From assembly GCA_903901395.1 (NCBI GenBank), contig CAIUQW010000014.1:1-16096 (forward strand): a stretch of 16,096 nt of DNA. Direction: 5' to 3'. The notes below the pieces were generated by a model. That model did no database searches. It worked only from the letters and a program-made list of their open reading frames with translations, and was not told the DNA's origin. Both the position numbers and the translations under genes were made by a program. The stretch comes from an uncultured Chlorobiales bacterium (lineage in GTDB: Bacteria > Bacteroidota > Chlorobiia > Chlorobiales > Chlorobiaceae). How positions within the stretch are numbered: position 1 is the stretch's first letter; the number at the start of each line of letters is the position of its first letter. Shown here piece by piece: positions 13,947 through 16,096 of the stretch.

Positions 13947-14651
13947 TCACTTTCCGCAGCACTTCTTGTACTTGATGCCACTGCCGCAGGGGCAGAGGTC
14001 GTTTCTGCCGGAGCCTTCAGGTTTGGCAGGAGTGTCGCTCCGGTTCGCTTTCCGGTGCCGAGGCATCCAGAAATCCCTGATTTCAAGCACCGCCTCCGGG
14101 ATCAGCTTCCAGAGTTCGTACTCTTTCTCTTCGTCCAGCCCGAGCTTGTCGCGCAACGCGCCGGAAGCCGCTGAAATGGCGAAAATCGTCCTCGATCCCT
14201 TTGCGTCTTTCAGCAGAGGTTGCCATGCGGCAGACCTCATGTTGATTCCCTCGATAAATCCGAGGCACCACATTCTGGCCGCTTTACGCTGCGCTTCATC
14301 GTTGTCGAAGGTCGTCAGGTTCGGCAGCGGCACGTAATCCTCATGATGCTCCTGAAGCTGGAGCACAAGCGCGTTCATCATCCGCATGATCAGCTCCATG
14401 ATCCGCTTTTCCTGCTTTTCGGACTGAAAAACGGGCGACTCGGAGGAGTCGGCGGAGCCCCAGACATGCGGCAGCCACTCGCCCGGCGTGATTGTTTCCG
14501 GCCCGATGATCAGGGCAGTCATGAAGCCGTCGAGTGCGTCGAGGTTCATCGGATACTTCAGCTCCGACTCGTGCAGAAGGAAATCCTCAAGCTCTTCGTA
14601 CTCTCTCGTGGTCAGTTCTTCCGTGGAGCTGTACTGAAATTCGTCAGCCAT
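13947..14651 (-). CDS. YecA/UPF0149 family protein with C-terminal SEC-C motif
   Basis: Cytoplasmic protein of 234 residues. The N-terminal two-thirds match the UPF0149/YecA pattern: EELEDFLLHESE, then MNLDALDGFMTALIIGPETITPGEWLPHVWG (35-65), a helical middle and MWCLGFIEGINMR (127-139). A linker leads to the C-terminal SEC-C zinc motif CPCGSGIKYKKCC (CxC-x8-CC, about 219-231), the same metal-binding tail found at the end of SecA. YecA has been linked to ribosome-associated and SecA-related functions in E. coli; the role here is not shown. It lies 18 bases after the GNAT gene on the same strand, so the two are likely cotranscribed with GNAT first. A perfect hairpin lies just past its stop. 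Confidence 0.9.
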   Translation of the reverse strand: MADEFQYSSTEELTTREYEELEDFLLHESELKYPMNLDALDGFMTALIIGPETITPGEWLPHVWGSADSSESPVFQSEKQEKRIMELIMRMMNALVLQLQEHHEDYVPLPNLTTFDNDEAQRKAARMWCLGFIEGINMRSAAWQPLLKDAKGSRTIFAISAASGALRDKLGLDEEKEYELWKLIPEAVLEIRDFWMPRHRKANRSDTPAKPEGSGRNDLCPCGSGIKYKKCCGK

Positions 14652-14669
14652 AATACGTCTTGTGATGTG

Positions 14670-15200
14670 TTATTTATTTGAAGTCGCGGAGCCGTCCGCC
14701 ATGAACGCTTCGTGGAATTTTACCATGCCCTGCGGAACATCGCCGTCAAACGAAAGCGCGAAAAAGACCTCCGGTGGCACGCCCTCATGCCCCAGACCTT
14801 GGGGATTCACGAATCCGAACTGCCGGTAGTACTCCGGATGGCCAACCAGACAGCACCCTTTCGCGCCAAGCGATTGAAGTCTGGCGAGACCTTCGCGGAT
14901 CAACGCGCCGCCGATGCCTTGCCGCTGATACTCCGGCAGCACCGATACCGGCCCGAGGCCAAACCAGCCGCCCGCGCCGTCCGGCATGTTGAGCGGCGAA
15001 AAAGCGATATGGCCAACCACGCGCCCCTCAAGCTCCGCCACGAGCGAGATCGTCAATGCGCCAGCCGCGCGCAACGCCTCGATAATGAACTGTTCGGTAT
15101 GCTGGCTGATTTCAAGCGTCGCGAAAGCCGCGACGGTCACTCCGGTGATCGCCCGAACATCCTCCGGCGTCTCATCCCTGATGACTATGTGCTGATTCAT
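14670..15200 (-). CDS. GNAT family N-acetyltransferase, YhbS-like
   Basis: Acetyl-CoA-dependent N-acetyltransferase of 176 residues; the substrate cannot be read from sequence. IVIRDETPEDVRAI opens the fold. LGPVSVLPEYQRQGIGGALI (82-101) is GNAT motif A, with the pyrophosphate-binding Q-R-Q-G-I-G-G. GHPEYYRQFGF (120-130) is typical of the YhbS subgroup. I chose the ATG at 15200 because the GNAT fold begins at once. The open frame extends back to 15377, but those extra 59 residues have no family support. No Shine-Dalgarno is seen. A 14-bp palindrome lies 20 bases upstream of this ATG and may be an operator. The YecA-like gene follows 18 bases after the stop. Confidence 0.9.
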   Translation of the reverse strand: MNQHIVIRDETPEDVRAITGVTVAAFATLEISQHTEQFIIEALRAAGALTISLVAELEGRVVGHIAFSPLNMPDGAGGWFGLGPVSVLPEYQRQGIGGALIREGLARLQSLGAKGCCLVGHPEYYRQFGFVNPQGLGHEGVPPEVFFALSFDGDVPQGMVKFHEAFMADGSATSNK

Positions 15201-15219
15201 GGTTTTGAGGAAGGCACTG

Positions 15220-15233
15220 CGTTTCATGAAACG
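15220..15233. promoter_or_regulatory. 14-bp palindrome upstream of the GNAT gene
   Basis: CGTTTCATGAAACG is perfectly self-complementary and lies 20 bases before the chosen ATG. A repressor site is possible, or it may be chance. Confidence 0.25.
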
Positions 15234-15451
15234 GCATATCGGTAAGGAATGCCGAAAATTTGTCAGCCAATATACCAATATCCGCCACTTGTCTCGCAAG
15301 TCCGCGGGATGGAACATCGCTTGTTTGACTCTGGCGAGATCAGCCATCCACGGATTCAGCTCACAAGCGGCTGTCATGAAAAACGTTACGATAGTGTGAA
15401 AAGAGTTTCGATCCGGCTGAGGCTGAATCGGAAAGAGTGACCTGATTTCGT

Positions 15452-15459
15452 TATTTTTG
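15452..15459 (+). promoter_or_regulatory. Candidate -7 promoter element of the last gene
   Basis: TATTTTTG matches TAnnTTTG. Transcription would begin near 15466, so the coding start is more likely the downstream ATG at 15527 than 15464. Confidence 0.3.
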
Positions 15460-15526
15460 TATCGTGATGGAAAACCTGGCCCATTGCCGGTTGACCGGCG
15501 GATGGCACGTAAAATCGGATGAAGTT

Positions 15527-16096
15527 ATGGTTCCTTTTTTCAGGCGCTTTGTCGCCCTGTACGATTCGCTGGAGAAGCTCTGGGAGGAGCGGCGCACGGA
15601 GCGCATCGCGGCTAATCTGCTGATTCTGGCGTTTCTTTCATCGATCGTTCTGATCGAGCTTGCCCGGCAGGGATGGCTTCCGCCGGAAGTCGCTGCGCTT
15701 CTGCCGCGAAATCACTACTACGCGATCAACACAGCGCTCTCGATGCTGCTTGGCCTCGAAGTGTTCGGGCTGGTGTTCAGTCTCGCCAAATCGGTGTCGG
15801 TGTCGGTCGGAAAGCAGTTTGAAATCTTGTCGCTCATTCTCTTGCGCCACTCCTTCAGCGAACTTGTCTACTTCAGCGAGCCGCTGGTCTGGGCGGAGGC
15901 GTTGAAGCCCGTGCTGCTCATGCTGGCCTAAGCGGGCGGCGGTCTCTTGATTTTCCTCCTGCTCGGCGTCTACTACAGGCTCCAGCACCATCGCGCCATC
16001 ACCCGCGACAAGGAGGCCGCGGCGGACTTCATCGCCGTCAAGAAAATCATCTCGCTCCTGCTGCTGTTGATCTTTTTCGTCACCGGCGCTATCGAC
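15527..16096 (+). pseudogene. Membrane protein of unknown function, interrupted by an in-frame TAA (3' end outside window)
   Basis: I do not recognise the family. From ATG 15527 (MVPFFRRFVALYDSLEKLW; an earlier start at 15464 is open but overlaps the candidate promoter) the frame encodes an amphipathic start. Two membrane helices follow (ANLLILAFLSSIVLIELA and INTALSMLLGLEVFGLVFSL), then a conserved-looking linker and the beginning of a third helix (ALKPVLLMLA). TAA at 15929-15931 stops it in the middle of that helix. The same frame then continues open for 55 codons to the window edge with AGGGLLIFLLLGVYYRLQHH, a charged loop and another helix (VKKIISLLLLLIFFVTGA). This is just what a continuing membrane protein should look like. 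The most economical reading is a single nonsense change (for example a Tyr codon to TAA), a sequencing error, or recoding. Confidence 0.6.

Overview
The window looks like chromosomal DNA of a green sulfur bacterium or close relative in the Fibrobacterota-Chlorobiota-Bacteroidota group, most likely Chlorobiaceae. This is an inference. It rests on a GC-rich core, a dimeric-type glycyl-tRNA synthetase, a FISUMP-domain lipoprotein, start codons mostly without Shine-Dalgarno sequences, and several TAnnTTTG-like promoter elements of the kind used by that group.

Left part (1-5870). The 5' portion of glyQS runs off the left edge on the minus strand. Next come three tandem minus-strand paralogues encoding exported chymotrypsin-fold serine peptidases. 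Two end in a PEP-CTERM (VPEP / membrane helix / Arg cluster) sorting signal, and the third has lost it. Upstream of the array lies almost 0.9 kb of AT-rich DNA without a credible gene, bordered by a frameshifted and truncated IS630-family transposase remnant.

Middle part (5871-10384). A FISUMP lipoprotein and a small unknown lipoprotein are divergently transcribed. Downstream of the small lipoprotein is a HIT-family hydrolase, followed by the ferrous iron transport operon feoA-feoB, joined by an ATGA overlap. Two hairpins follow feoB.

Accessory pair (10385-12284). A dinD homologue carries a perfect 30-bp palindrome inside its coding region. It is followed with almost no spacing by a strikingly AT-rich gene for a protein with an HNH-like zinc-binding module (C-x4-C, SH, C-x2-H). 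This two-gene unit is the best candidate in the window for a poorly described, possibly defence-related system. A hairpin-forming repeat follows it.

Right part (12547-16096). An orphan topoisomerase I C-terminal zinc-ribbon fragment is followed by a DUF4405-like membrane protein that ends exactly in a CxxCH motif. Then come a YecA/UPF0149-SEC-C protein and a GNAT acetyltransferase (same strand, 18 nt apart), and finally a membrane-protein gene interrupted by an in-frame TAA whose reading frame resumes and runs off the right edge.

By-eye identifications could not be checked against databases.
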